DNA of 64,000 bases from Xanthobacter autotrophicus. GTDB taxonomy: Bacteria > Pseudomonadota > Alphaproteobacteria > Rhizobiales > Xanthobacteraceae. Shown here piece by piece: positions 51,191 to 60,767 of the stretch. Below the pieces are notes generated by a model, which did no database searches, was not told where the DNA came from, and worked only from the letters and a program-made list of their open reading frames with translations. The number at the start of each line of letters is the position of its first letter. The stretch's first letter is position 1. A program made the translations under genes and the position numbers. The stretch lies in the NCBI RefSeq assembly GCF_043194295.1, contig NZ_JBAFVK010000016.1; one strand, 5' to 3'.

Positions 51191-51876
51191 TGCTCTCTCC
51201 ATGTAACGCCGGCAGGCCATGCGGCCCGCGCCGGCGGGATGATCCCCGCGTCCGGTGGAGGCCGGCCCTTGCGGGGGAAAAGGAAACGCCTCAGATACGA
51301 CAAAGCAGCCGCCCTGCCCGAACCCTTTCGGGCGGACCGAACGGCACCAATTCCGAAGCGAGGGAGTGCCCATAGCCGAGTTTTAAGAAACCGTCAAGAG
51401 CGGCAGGCCAATCCACGGCCCGGATCTTGCTGACGACGCCTTGTGCCCTGCCCTTGAGCGCCCGAAAAGGGGTTGCCGACGAAGCCCGTGGCATCTGGAG
51501 ACGGGGCCCGCGAATCGGTCGCCTCGCGCCCGACCCTACCCTCGTTCAGCGTACGGCGTGCCACCGACCAAGGCGCCCGGAGAAGTCGCACCAGAACATG
51601 ACCCAGCCCGTCAACGGGCCACCACACGAAAGAGCTTGACGGCGACACCCTGAGCACGCGCCGCGCCATTGCCAAGGCCCACCTGCAAGTCGACCTGTTC
51701 GAGTTGCAGAAGGCGGCGGCCAGAACGTCTGCCTCGGATTGTGCGGCTACCGGCCCGTCAATGACCGGGATGTAGCTTTCAGACTCATCGCGAGCCGCGG
51801 CTTCCCCGCGACCCCGATGGGCTCCCAGTGATCCAGAAGGATCTCGCCGATCGCGCGGCAAAGATCCTCCATGGCA
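51191..51876. other. 686-bp gap between adk and rpsM
   Basis: Unusually long for this operon position. It contains a candidate promoter for rpsM. No gene with family features is seen on either strand, and no insertion sequence or terminal repeats were recognised. Short frames of up to about 155 residues are present but lack ribosome sites and plausible composition. Decayed coding material is possible but unproven. Confidence 0.5.
51369..51397 (-). promoter_or_regulatory. candidate promoter of the rpsM-rpsK-rpoA-rplQ operon
   Basis: On the minus strand, TTGACG (51397-51392), a 17-base spacer and TATGGG (51374-51369). The -35 matches consensus at 5 of 6 positions and the -10 is weak. It lies about 180 bp before rpsM. 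Confidence 0.45.
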
Positions 51877-52464
51877 TCATGCTGCTTCAGCGAGCACCCC
51901 GTCGATGGCGGCGGTGACCTGATCGATGGGCGCCATGCCGTCGATCTGCTTCAGCTGGCCGCGCACCTTGTAGTAGGGGGCCACGACGGCCGTATCGCGG
52001 TTATAGGCTTCGAGCCGTGTCTTGAAGACCACCGGATCGTCATCCTTGCGCACCGGTTCACCCTTGGCGTGGGCTTCGGCGGCGCGGTTGAGGATGCGGT
52101 TCACCAGCTTCTCCTGGTCCACCACCAGCTCGATCACCGCGTCGAGCTTGAGGCCCTTGCTGGTGAGGAGCTGGTCGAGGGCCTCGGCCTGCGCAACCGT
52201 GCGCGGGAAGCCATCAAGAATGAAGCCGTTCTTCGCATCCGGCGAATCGAGGCGCTCGGCAATGATGCCGATCACGATCTCGTCAGAGACGAGGCCGCCA
52301 GCATCCATGACCGCCTTCGCCTTCAGGCCCACCGGCGTACCGGCGGCCACGGCGGCGCGCAACATGTCGCCGGTGGAGAGCTGGACGATCCCATGACGGG
52401 TGACCAGCCGTTGTGCCTGGGTTCCCTTGCCCGCTCCGGGCGGCCCGAGCAGCACCAGCCTCAT
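51877..52464 (-). CDS. adk: adenylate kinase
   Basis: 195 residues. The P-loop is RLVLLGPPGAGKGTQAQRL at the N-terminus. FILDGFPRTVAQAEALD is the NMP-binding and catalytic block, followed by RKDDDPVVFKTRLEAYN. The LID region is short, without the zinc-binding insertion, as in other alphaproteobacteria. It converts AMP and ATP to two ADP. The stop-to-start gap to secY is a single base, so the two are tightly coupled. Confidence 0.96.
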   Translation of the reverse strand: MRLVLLGPPGAGKGTQAQRLVTRHGIVQLSTGDMLRAAVAAGTPVGLKAKAVMDAGGLVSDEIVIGIIAERLDSPDAKNGFILDGFPRTVAQAEALDQLLTSKGLKLDAVIELVVDQEKLVNRILNRAAEAHAKGEPVRKDDDPVVFKTRLEAYNRDTAVVAPYYKVRGQLKQIDGMAPIDQVTAAIDGVLAEAA

Positions 52465-52465
52465 A

Positions 52466-53800
<1,335 letters not shown>

Positions 53801-54221
53801 GCCTTGCTCCGCTGGACGCCGCCCGGTTTGGGGCAGCCCTTATATGAGGGCGCGATTCGCGGGTGCCTAGTGCGCGGATCCGATCAACGCGGATCGACAG
53901 GCGTTTTCTTGCCGATGGTTCGGGACCTCAACCGCGGCCGAGCCAGGACGCCTCTGCGCCCACCCGCTCCGGGTCGAAAATCCTTCCCGCATCCGGCGGC
54001 ACCGGAGCATCGCCCGGAAATGCAGATACCCGGCCTTGGGCCGGGTTGCTAGAGCCGGATCGTCAGGTTGAGACAACCTGCACGCCAATCCGTCCCGAAA
54101 CGCGAGATCGCGCGAGGACTGAGGCGAGACGACGCACCCGGATCCCCATGCGAAAAAACGGCCGGGCGCGCCCGGCCGCTTGTTCAAACCGAAGCAGCCG
54201 GATCACCCGACCGCTCCCGGA
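53801..54221. other. 421-bp gap between secY and rplO with terminator
   Basis: Contains the rplO-side terminator (54153-54178) and about 350 bp in which secY must have its own promoter. A TATAAG occurs on the minus strand near 53840, but no well-spaced -35 was found. No gene is supported. Confidence 0.5.
54153..54178 (-). terminator. strong intrinsic terminator after rplO
   Basis: A 20-bp perfect palindrome, CGGCCGGGCGCGCCCGGCCG (54159-54178), followed on the minus strand by six T (AAAAAA at 54153-54158 on the plus strand). It should end most transcription of the S10-spc part before secY. Confidence 0.8.
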
Positions 54222-54704
54222 TCACTCCGCCTCGGCGACGGCAGCAGCCGCCAGAACCGTCACGGACCCACCGGCCTTCTCCACGGCGGCGACAGCGGAC
54301 TTGGTGGCATAGGCCACTTCCAGCGTCACCTTGGCGGAAAGTTCACCGGTGCCGAGCACGCGGACGCCGTCCTTGGCCCGGCGCAGCACGCCAGCCGCGA
54401 CCAGCGCCGCCTCGGTGACCGGCTGGCCGGCATCGAGCTTGCCGGCCTCAACGGCCGCCTGGATCTTGCCCAAGGAGACCTCGTTGTAGTCGAGGCGGAA
54501 GATGTTGTGGAAGCCACGCTTCGGCAGACGCCGATGCAGCGGCATCTGGCCACCCTCGAACCCCTTGATGGCCACGCCGGTCCGGGCCTTCTGGCCCTTC
54601 ACGCCGCGACCCGCGGTCTTGCCCTTGCCGGAGCCGATGCCCCGGCCCACCCGCATGCGCTTCTTGCGAGCGCCGGGGTTGTCCCTGATTTCGTCGAGAT
54701 TCAT
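54222..54704 (-). CDS. rplO: 50S ribosomal protein L15
   Basis: 160 residues opening MNLDEIRDNPGARKKRMRVGRGIGSGKGKTAGRG, the L15 signature, with the KARTGVAIKGFEGGQMPLHRRLPKRGF block. A terminator follows, so it is the last gene of the spc unit here, where in many bacteria secY would follow directly. Confidence 0.97.
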   Translation of the reverse strand: MNLDEIRDNPGARKKRMRVGRGIGSGKGKTAGRGVKGQKARTGVAIKGFEGGQMPLHRRLPKRGFHNIFRLDYNEVSLGKIQAAVEAGKLDAGQPVTEAALVAAGVLRRAKDGVRVLGTGELSAKVTLEVAYATKSAVAAVEKAGGSVTVLAAAAVAEAE

Positions 54705-54714
54705 GTCCCGCTCC

Positions 54715-54897
54715 TCACTCGACCACGCGGACGAGGTGGGCGACCTTCGCGATCATGCCGCGCACGGCCGGGGTATCCTTGAGGGTGGAGCGGCGATGCC
54801 GCTTGTTCAGCCCAAGCCCGACCAGGGTTGCTTCCTGGTCGAACGGGCGGCGGATCGGCGAGCCGATCTGCTCCACGGTGACTGTCTTGTCGCTCAT
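54715..54897 (-). CDS. rpmD: 50S ribosomal protein L30
   Basis: 60 residues with VTVEQIGSPIRRPFDQEATLVGLGLNKRHRRSTLKDTPAVRGMI, the full short L30 of bacteria. It lies 10 bp upstream of rplO and 24 bp downstream of rpsE in one operon. Confidence 0.96.
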   Translation of the reverse strand: MSDKTVTVEQIGSPIRRPFDQEATLVGLGLNKRHRRSTLKDTPAVRGMIAKVAHLVRVVE

Positions 54898-54921
54898 GAT
54901 GGCGCGCTCCTAATCCGACGC

Positions 54922-55479
54922 TCAGTCCGTCGCTTCCGCGTCTTCGACGCGGCGGCGGGACTGGAGCTGCGACACCTTGATACCGCGACGGGCCGCGACC
55001 GAGCGCGGGCTGTCCTGGTTCTTGAGGGCGTCGAACGTGGCGCGCACCATGTTGTAGGGGTTGGAAGACCCGAAGGACTTCGCCACCACATCGTGCATGC
55101 CGAGGGTCTCGAACACCGCGCGCATCGGGCCGCCGGCGATGATGCCGGTACCCGCCGGAGCGGCACGCAGGATCACCTTGCCGGCGCCGTGGTGACCATG
55201 CACGTCGTGGTGCAGGGTCCGGCCCTCACGCAGCGGCACGCGGATGAGCGCACGCTTGGCGCTCTCCGTGGCCTTGCGGATGGCCTCGGGCACTTCGCGG
55301 GCCTTGCCATGGCCGAAGCCGACGCGGCCCTTCTGGTCACCCACCACCACCAGGGCGGCGAAACCGAACCGACGGCCGCCCTTCACCACCTTCGCGACAC
55401 GGTTAATGTGGACAAGCTTGTCCACAAACGTGTTGTCGCGATCTTCGCGCTCGTGGCGCTGTTCCCGTTCACGGGCCAT
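54922..55479 (-). CDS. rpsE: 30S ribosomal protein S5
   Basis: 185 residues with VDKLVHINRVAKVVKGGRRFGFAALVVVGD (the dsRNA-binding part) and the second domain ILRAAPAGTGIIAGGPMRAVFETLG. It guards the mRNA entry side and translational fidelity. The C-terminal tail RRRVEDAEATD is slightly longer than in E. coli. Spectinomycin resistance mutations map to the loop near residue 25-30 in relatives. Confidence 0.97.
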   Translation of the reverse strand: MAREREQRHEREDRDNTFVDKLVHINRVAKVVKGGRRFGFAALVVVGDQKGRVGFGHGKAREVPEAIRKATESAKRALIRVPLREGRTLHHDVHGHHGAGKVILRAAPAGTGIIAGGPMRAVFETLGMHDVVAKSFGSSNPYNMVRATFDALKNQDSPRSVAARRGIKVSQLQSRRRVEDAEATD

Positions 55480-55497
55480 ATTCGCGTGTCCTTCGCG

Positions 55498-55860
55498 TCA
55501 GAACTGAAGGCCGCCTTCGCGGGCGCCCTCAGCGAGCGCCTTGACGCGCCCATGAAAGATGTATGCGCCACGGTCGAAGACGACCGCAGTCACGCCCTTT
55601 GCCAGGGCCCGCTCGGCCACAAGCTTGCCGATGGTCTTTGCCGCGTCGGTATCCGCACCCGTCTTCAGCGACGTGCGCAGATCCTTCTCAAGGCTGGACG
55701 CGGCGGCGAGGGTCTCGCCGTTCGCATCATCGATGACCTGCGCATAAATGTGCTGCGAGGTCCGGTGCACCGAAAGGCGCGGACGTCCGTTCGCAGCGAC
55801 GCGAATCGCACGGCGCACCTTGGCCTTGCGGCGCGCCAGCGCCTCCAAATCCTTAGCCAT
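55498..55860 (-). CDS. rplR: 50S ribosomal protein L18
   Basis: 120 residues with RPRLSVHRTSQHIYAQVIDDANGETLAAAS and the C-terminal AVVFDRGAYIFHGRVKALAEGAREGGLQF, the L18 core and end. It binds 5S rRNA together with L5. It lies between rplF and rpsE with short spacers, in the expected spc order. Confidence 0.97.
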   Translation of the reverse strand: MAKDLEALARRKAKVRRAIRVAANGRPRLSVHRTSQHIYAQVIDDANGETLAAASSLEKDLRTSLKTGADTDAAKTIGKLVAERALAKGVTAVVFDRGAYIFHGRVKALAEGAREGGLQF

Positions 55861-55872
55861 GGTTCGCCTCCG

Positions 55873-56406
55873 TTACTTCTTCTTACCTTCCTTGCGGAAG
55901 ATGAATTCACCGGCGTACTTGACACCCTTGCCCTTGTAGGGCTCGGGGCCGCGGAACTCTCGGATCTCAGCCGCCACCTGACCCACCTTCTGGCGGTCGA
56001 TGCCGGAGATGACCACTTCGGTGGGCTTCGGCGTGACGATCTGGATCCCTTCCGGGATCGCGTAGATCACGTCGTGGCTGTAGCCCAGCGCCAGGTTCAG
56101 GTTCTTGCCCTGCACAGCGGCCTTGTAGCCGACGCCGGTGATCTCGAGCTTCTTTTCGAAGCCCTTGGTCACGCCTTCGACCAGGTTCGCCACCAGGGTG
56201 CGGGACATGCCCCACATGGCCTTGTGGCGGGTGGTCTCGCCGCGCATGGACACCTTGAGCTCGGAGCCCTCGATGGCGGCTTCGATCTCTTCCACGAGCG
56301 TCACTTCGAGGGCACCCTTGGGGCCCTTTACCTTCACCGTCTGTCCGTCCAGGCTGGCGGTCACGCCAGCGGGGATGGCGACGGGCAGCTTGCCGATCTT
56401 CGACAT
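55873..56406 (-). CDS. rplF: 50S ribosomal protein L6
   Basis: 177 residues from the ATG ending at 56406 (MSKIGKLPVAIPAGVTASLDG), which matches the universal L6 start. An upstream in-frame ATG would overlap rpsH and is rejected. VISGIDRQKVGQVAAEIREFRGPEPYKGKGVKYAGE is the family C-terminus. It sits near the GTPase-associated centre. Confidence 0.97.
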   Translation of the reverse strand: MSKIGKLPVAIPAGVTASLDGQTVKVKGPKGALEVTLVEEIEAAIEGSELKVSMRGETTRHKAMWGMSRTLVANLVEGVTKGFEKKLEITGVGYKAAVQGKNLNLALGYSHDVIYAIPEGIQIVTPKPTEVVISGIDRQKVGQVAAEIREFRGPEPYKGKGVKYAGEFIFRKEGKKK

Positions 56407-56422
56407 GTCTTCCTCCGTCGCC

Positions 56423-56821
56423 TCAGAACACGGTGCAGAGCACTTCGCCGCCAACGTTCTTGTCGCGGGCTTCGTGGTCCGCCATCACGCCCTGGGGCGT
56501 GGAGACGACCGCGATGCCGAGACCATTGGCAACTCGGGGCAGATTCTTAACCGACGCGTACACGCGGCGGCCGGGCTTCGACACGCGGGCGATCTCGCGG
56601 ATCACCGGAACGCCGTCGAAATACTTGAGCTCGATCTCGAACTCGGTGCGACCGTTGCCGTGATCCGTCGCGGTGTAGCCGCGGATATAGCCTTCGGTGC
56701 GCAGCACTTCGAGGACGCTCGCACGCAGGCGGGAGCCCGGCGTGGAAGTCTTGTCCTTGCGGCGCATCTGGGCGTTGCGGATGCGGGTGATCAGATCGCC
56801 GATGGGATCAGTTACAGCCAT
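56423..56821 (-). CDS. rpsH: 30S ribosomal protein S8
   Basis: 132 residues opening MAVTDPIGDLITRIRNAQMRRKDK, with GLGIAVVSTPQGVMADHEARDKNVGGEVLCTVF at the end, both diagnostic. S8 binds central 16S rRNA. In E. coli it also represses the spc operon by binding the mRNA near rplE; whether that applies here is unknown. Confidence 0.97.
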   Translation of the reverse strand: MAVTDPIGDLITRIRNAQMRRKDKTSTPGSRLRASVLEVLRTEGYIRGYTATDHGNGRTEFEIELKYFDGVPVIREIARVSKPGRRVYASVKNLPRVANGLGIAVVSTPQGVMADHEARDKNVGGEVLCTVF

Positions 56822-56831
56822 CGTTCCCTCC

Positions 56832-57137
56832 TCACCAGCTCGACTTCACGAGGCCAGGAACCATGCCCTGGTTACCCAGCTCGCGCAGTGCGATACGGCT
56901 CATCTTGAGCTTGCGGTAGAAGGCGCGCGGACGGCCCGTCACCTCACAGCGGTTGCGGATACGAATCTTCGCGCCATTGCGCGGCATCTCCGCCAGCTTG
57001 AGGGTCGCCTGGAAGCGCTCCTCGATCGGCAGCGTCTTGTCATTCACGATCGCCTTCAGACGCGCGCGCTTCGCCGCATGGCCGGTGGCCAGCTTGCGGC
57101 GGCGCTCGTTCGTCTCGATCGCGCTCTTCTTCGCCAT
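56832..57137 (-). CDS. rpsN: 30S ribosomal protein S14 (zinc-independent type)
   Basis: 101 residues, the long form without the two CxxC zinc motifs (one Cys only), with RIRNRCEVTGRPRAFYRKLKMSRIALRELGNQGMVPGLVKSSW. It lies between rplE and rpsH. The 140-bp space to rplE is wider than usual for this pair and holds nothing recognisable. Confidence 0.97.
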   Translation of the reverse strand: MAKKSAIETNERRRKLATGHAAKRARLKAIVNDKTLPIEERFQATLKLAEMPRNGAKIRIRNRCEVTGRPRAFYRKLKMSRIALRELGNQGMVPGLVKSSW

Positions 57138-57277
57138 CTTTTGCTCCTGTTCTCCGCGTCTGAGGCAGCTCGAAGCTCCTCACGGCCGGAAAATCACGCT
57201 GTCACTAGTCGCTTCACCTCACCGCCTGGGCGGAAAGGCCGGGCGCCCCGCTCGCGCGAAGCGCCCCTTCTAGACGC

Positions 57278-57835
57278 TCACTGACGGAAAGGGAAATTAA
57301 ACGCCTTCAGAAGGGCGCGGGCTTCCTCGTCCGTCTTCGCGGTGGTGCACACGATGATGTCCATGCCCCAGATCTGCTCGACGCGGTCGTAGTTGATCTC
57401 GGGGAACACGATGTGCTCCTTGACGCCCATGGCATAGTTGCCACGGCCATCGAAGCTCTTCGGGTTCAGGCCGCGGAAGTCCCGCACGCGCGGCAGCGCG
57501 ATGCTGACGAGCCGGTCCATGAACTCGTACATGCGCGCCTTGCGAAGGGTGACCTTCGCGCCGACCGGCTGGTTCTCGCGCAGCTTGAAGTTCGAGATCG
57601 CCTTGCGGGCCCGGGTGATCACCGGCTTCTGGCCGGCGATCTGCGCCAGGTCGGCGGCGGCGGTCGTCACCTTCTTGGTATCGGCAGTGGCCTCGCCAAC
57701 GCCCATGTTGATGACGATCTTGTCGATCGTCGGCACTTCCATGGGGTTCTTGTAGCCGAACTGCTCGATCATCTTCGGCCGCACCACTTCATCATAGAAG
57801 GTGCGCAGCTTCGGGGTGTAAGTCGCCTCAGCCAT
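57278..57835 (-). CDS. rplE: 50S ribosomal protein L5
   Basis: 185 residues from the ATG ending at 57835 (MAEATYTPKLRTFYDEVVRPKMIEQFGYKNPMEVPTIDKIVINMG). FREILVD-like FDGRGNYAMGVKEHIVFPEINYDRVEQIWGMDIIVCTTAKTDEEARALL is the family end. It binds 5S rRNA and the P-site tRNA. The start overlaps the rplX stop by 8 bp. Confidence 0.97.
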   Translation of the reverse strand: MAEATYTPKLRTFYDEVVRPKMIEQFGYKNPMEVPTIDKIVINMGVGEATADTKKVTTAAADLAQIAGQKPVITRARKAISNFKLRENQPVGAKVTLRKARMYEFMDRLVSIALPRVRDFRGLNPKSFDGRGNYAMGVKEHIVFPEINYDRVEQIWGMDIIVCTTAKTDEEARALLKAFNFPFRQ

Positions 57836-58145
57836 CGATCCTCTCCCCGGAACGCTTGGCCACGCGGACCTTGGTCCCGTCTTCCAGCACCTGGAAGCCG
57901 ACGCGGGTCGGCTTGCCGTCCTTGGGGTCGGCAACGGCGACGTTCGACAGCTGGATGGGAGCCTCCTTGGAGATGATCCCGCCCTCCTGGTTCGCCGTCT
58001 GACGCTGGTGGCGCTTGACGATATTGACGCCGCGGACGAGCGCGCGCTCTTCCTTCGGCATCACCTGGATTACCTCGCCGGTGCGCCCCTTGTCGCGGCC
58101 GGTGAGGACGACGACCTTGTCGCCCTTCTTGATCTTCGCGGCCAT
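57828..58145 (-). CDS. rplX: 50S ribosomal protein L24
   Basis: 105 residues from the ATG ending at 58145: AAKIKKGDKVVVLTGRDKGRTGEVIQVMPKEERALVRGVNIVKRH, the KOW motif protein L24. It overlaps rplN by one base and rplE by 8 bp, so translation is coupled along this part of the operon. L24 nucleates large-subunit assembly. Confidence 0.96.
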   Translation of the reverse strand: MAAKIKKGDKVVVLTGRDKGRTGEVIQVMPKEERALVRGVNIVKRHQRQTANQEGGIISKEAPIQLSNVAVADPKDGKPTRVGFQVLEDGTKVRVAKRSGERIDG

Positions 58146-58513
58146 CAAAGCACCTCCGGCGCCAGCGAGATGATCTTCATGTGGTTCTTCGAGCGCAGCT
58201 CGCGCGGAACCGGTCCGAAGATACGAGTGCCCACCGGCTCCTTGTTGTTGTTGATCAGCACGGCCGCGTTGCGGTCGAAGCGGATCACGGAGCCGTCGAC
58301 GCGACGGATGTCCTTGGCGGTGCGAACCACCACGGCCTTCATCACGTCGCCCTTCTTCACGCGGCCGCGCGGAATAGCTTCCTTGACCGACACCACGATG
58401 ATGTCGCCCACATGGGCATACTTCCGCTTGGAACCGCCAAGTACCTTGATGCACATGACGCGACGCGCACCGGAATTGTCCGCCACGTCGAGATTGGTCT
58501 GCATCTGGATCAT
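58145..58513 (-). CDS. rplN: 50S ribosomal protein L14
   Basis: 122 residues opening MIQMQTNLDVADNSGARRVMCIKVLGGSKRKYAHVGDIIVVSVKEA, the invariant L14 start, and ending NHMKIISLAPEVL. It lies at the subunit interface. The 187-bp space to rpsQ is longer than usual for this operon. Confidence 0.97.
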   Translation of the reverse strand: MIQMQTNLDVADNSGARRVMCIKVLGGSKRKYAHVGDIIVVSVKEAIPRGRVKKGDVMKAVVVRTAKDIRRVDGSVIRFDRNAAVLINNNKEPVGTRIFGPVPRELRSKNHMKIISLAPEVL

Positions 58514-58700
58514 GACGCACCTGTTCTCGTCATCCGGCGCCGCCGGCGCGCCGGCATTGCCTCAACCCTTGTTTACCGTGGCCGCTCATCGGAACACGGT
58601 GCTGCCGCGGTGCGGTCTCCACTCGGCTCTCATCGAGACGACGGACCCGGCGCCGGAGCCTTCTCCGTCCGGACGATCCATCCGGACGGAAAATCTTCTA

Positions 58701-58949
58701 TCAGACCTCGGCGCGCTTTTCGCCCTGGATCACGATCCAGTTCTTGAGCTTGGAGATCGGCCGGTGCTCTTCGATCCACACCGTATCCCCCACCGACCAG
58801 GCGTTGGCCTCGTCGTGGGCGTGATACTTCTTGGACCGGCGCACGGTCTTCTTCAGCAGCGGATGAGTGAAGCGGCGCTCCACCCGGACCACCACGGTCT
58901 TGTCAGTCTTGTCGCTCACCACGACGCCCTGGAGCACGCGCTTCGGCAT
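58701..58949 (-). CDS. rpsQ: 30S ribosomal protein S17
   Basis: 82 residues from the ATG ending at 58949 (MPKRVLQGVVVSDKTDKTVVVRVERRFTHPLLKKTVRRSKKYHAHDE), the S17 signature. An upstream in-frame ATG overlapping rpmC is rejected. It binds 16S rRNA early in assembly. Confidence 0.97.
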   Translation of the reverse strand: MPKRVLQGVVVSDKTDKTVVVRVERRFTHPLLKKTVRRSKKYHAHDEANAWSVGDTVWIEEHRPISKLKNWIVIQGEKRAEV

Positions 58950-58956
58950 CGCTTCC

Positions 58957-59169
58957 TCACTTCGCCTTCTGCACCGGCGCACCGGTACGCTTGACAGTCT
59001 GCACGGTCTTGATCCGCGCGATATCGCGGCGGATCTGCTTGGACCGCGCGGTGTTCTCCAGCTGACCCGTCGCCTTCTGGAAGCGCAGGTTGAACTGTTC
59101 CTTCTTCAGCTTCAGCAGCTCATCGGCGAGCTGATCGGGGCTGAGGGCCCGAACGTCCTCGGCTTTCAT
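58957..59169 (-). CDS. rpmC: 50S ribosomal protein L29
   Basis: 70 residues: MKAEDVRALSPDQLADELLKLKKEQFNLRFQKATGQLENTARSKQIRRDIARIKTV, a two-helix L29. It sits at the tunnel exit near the docking site for trigger factor and SRP. Spacers of 7-10 bp link it to rpsQ and rplP. Confidence 0.96.
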   Translation of the reverse strand: MKAEDVRALSPDQLADELLKLKKEQFNLRFQKATGQLENTARSKQIRRDIARIKTVQTVKRTGAPVQKAK

Positions 59170-59179
59170 GAGCCTCTCC

Positions 59180-59593
59180 TCACTCGGCGATGCGCTGGAT
59201 GAAGCGCGTCTTGATGGGCAGCTTGGCCGCCGCGAGGGTCAGGGCCTCGCGGGCCGTCTCAACGCTCACCCCGTCGATCTCGAACATGATGCGGCCGGGC
59301 TTGATGCGGGCCGCCCAATATTCGGGAGCGCCCTTGCCCTTGCCCATGCGCACTTCCGTGGGCTTGGCAGAGACCGGCACGTCCGGGAACACGCGGATCC
59401 ACACGCGGCCGGCACGCTTCATGTGACGGGTGAGCGCGCGACGGGCCGCCTCGATCTGGCGGGCGGTGACACGCTCCGGCTCGACGGCCTTGAGGCCGAA
59501 CTCGCCGAAGTTCAGTTCCGTGCCGCCCTTGGCGACGCCGTGGATGCGTCCCTTGAACTGCTTGCGGAACTTGGTGCGCTTGGGTTGCAGCAT
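59180..59593 (-). CDS. rplP: 50S ribosomal protein L16
   Basis: 137 residues opening MLQPKRTKFRKQFKGRIHGVAKGG and containing RAGRVWIRVFPDVPVSAKPTEVRMGKGKGAPEYWAARIKPGRIMFEIDGV, the L16 core near the A-site tRNA. It lies 29 bp after rpsC in the S10 order. Confidence 0.97.
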   Translation of the reverse strand: MLQPKRTKFRKQFKGRIHGVAKGGTELNFGEFGLKAVEPERVTARQIEAARRALTRHMKRAGRVWIRVFPDVPVSAKPTEVRMGKGKGAPEYWAARIKPGRIMFEIDGVSVETAREALTLAAAKLPIKTRFIQRIAE

Positions 59594-59622
59594 GGCTTAA
59601 ACGCCTTCTCTCTCGGCAGCCG

Positions 59623-60381
59623 TCAGGCGCGGTGGCCGCGATCGCGGTCGCCGCGATCGCCACGCTCACGGTCGCCGCGCTCACGCCGCTGGGGACGCGA
59701 GGAGGGACCAGCTTCCTGCTCGGCCTGGCGCTTGTCCTGCGCCATGGGATCGTGCTCGAGGATCTCGCCCTTGAAGACCCACACCTTGACACCGCAGGTG
59801 CCGTAGGTGGTGAAGGCCGTGGCAGTGCCGTAGTCCACGTCCGCACGCAAGGTGTGCAGCGGCACGCGGCCTTCACGGTACCATTCAAGGCGCGCGATCT
59901 CAGCGCCGCCGAGGCGGCCCGAGCAATTGATGCGGATGCCCTCGGCGCCGAGCCGCATGGCCGACTGCACCGCGCGCTTCATGGCCCGGCGGAACGCCAC
60001 GCGGCGCTCGAGCTGCTGGGCGATGGATTCGGCGACCAGACGGGCGTCGATCTCGGGCTTGCGGATCTCGACGATGTTGATGAAGACCTCCGAGGAGGTC
60101 ATCTCCGACACCTTCTTGCGCAGCTTGTCGATGTCCGCGCCCTTCTTGCCGATGACCACACCGGGACGACCGGAGTAGATGGTCACGCGGCACTTCTTGT
60201 GCGGACGCTCGATCACCACCTTGGACACCGCAGCCTGCTTGAGCTGCTTGAACAGCATCTCGCGGATCTTGATGTCTTCATGGAGCAGCTTGCCGTACTC
60301 GCCCTTGTTGGCGAACCAGCGGCTGTCCCACGTGCGGTTGATGCCGAGCCGAAGCCCGATCGGATTGACCTTCTGACCCAT
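59623..60381 (-). CDS. rpsC: 30S ribosomal protein S3 with charged tail
   Basis: 252 residues from the ATG ending at 60381 (MGQKVNPIGLRLGINRTWDSRWFANKGEYG). The KH domain is GRPGVVIGKKGADIDKLRKKV. It forms the mRNA entry helicase with S4 and S5. The C-terminus carries an Arg/Asp/Glu/Gly repeat (RRERGDRERGDRGDRDRGHRA), a longer charged tail than E. coli S3. Its stop-start junction overlaps rplV by one base. Confidence 0.97.
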   Translation of the reverse strand: MGQKVNPIGLRLGINRTWDSRWFANKGEYGKLLHEDIKIREMLFKQLKQAAVSKVVIERPHKKCRVTIYSGRPGVVIGKKGADIDKLRKKVSEMTSSEVFINIVEIRKPEIDARLVAESIAQQLERRVAFRRAMKRAVQSAMRLGAEGIRINCSGRLGGAEIARLEWYREGRVPLHTLRADVDYGTATAFTTYGTCGVKVWVFKGEILEHDPMAQDKRQAEQEAGPSSRPQRRERGDRERGDRGDRDRGHRA

Positions 60382-60761
60382 CAGGCCCGCTCCTCGACTT
60401 CCCGCACCACAATGGTGATGTGGGAGAAGGGCTTCTCGATGCGCGAGGCGCGACCGCGCGCCCGCGGCGAGAACCGCTTCATCACCAGACCCTTGCCCAC
60501 GTGCGCCTCGGCGACGACCAGGTCGTCGACATCGAGCTCGTGGTTGTTCTCGGCGTTGGCGATCGCGCTCTCGAGGCACTTCCGCACGTCGCGGGCGATC
60601 CGCTTGTGGGAGAACTCGAGATCGGCGAGGGCCGTCGCCACCTTCTTGCCGCGGATCAGGCCCGCGACCAGGTTGAGCTTCTGGGGGGAGATGCGCAGAT
60701 TGCGCAGCACCGCCTTGGCTTCGTTGTCCGCGAGCGCGCGGGGCTTTGCCTGCTTACCCAT
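60381..60761 (-). CDS. rplV: 50S ribosomal protein L22
   Basis: 126 residues: ALADNEAKAVLRNLRISPQKLNLVAGLIRGKKVATALADLEF, then the extended tunnel loop LVVAEAHVGKGLVMKRFSPRARGRASRIEKPFSHITIVV. It lines the exit tunnel and is a macrolide-resistance site in relatives. It lies 6 bp after rpsS. Confidence 0.97.
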   Translation of the reverse strand: MGKQAKPRALADNEAKAVLRNLRISPQKLNLVAGLIRGKKVATALADLEFSHKRIARDVRKCLESAIANAENNHELDVDDLVVAEAHVGKGLVMKRFSPRARGRASRIEKPFSHITIVVREVEERA

Positions 60762-60767
60762 GACCGA

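Noticed and set aside
51394..51861. A 155-residue frame in the adk-rpsM gap as a gene
   Set aside because: No ribosome site, no recognisable motif and implausible composition.
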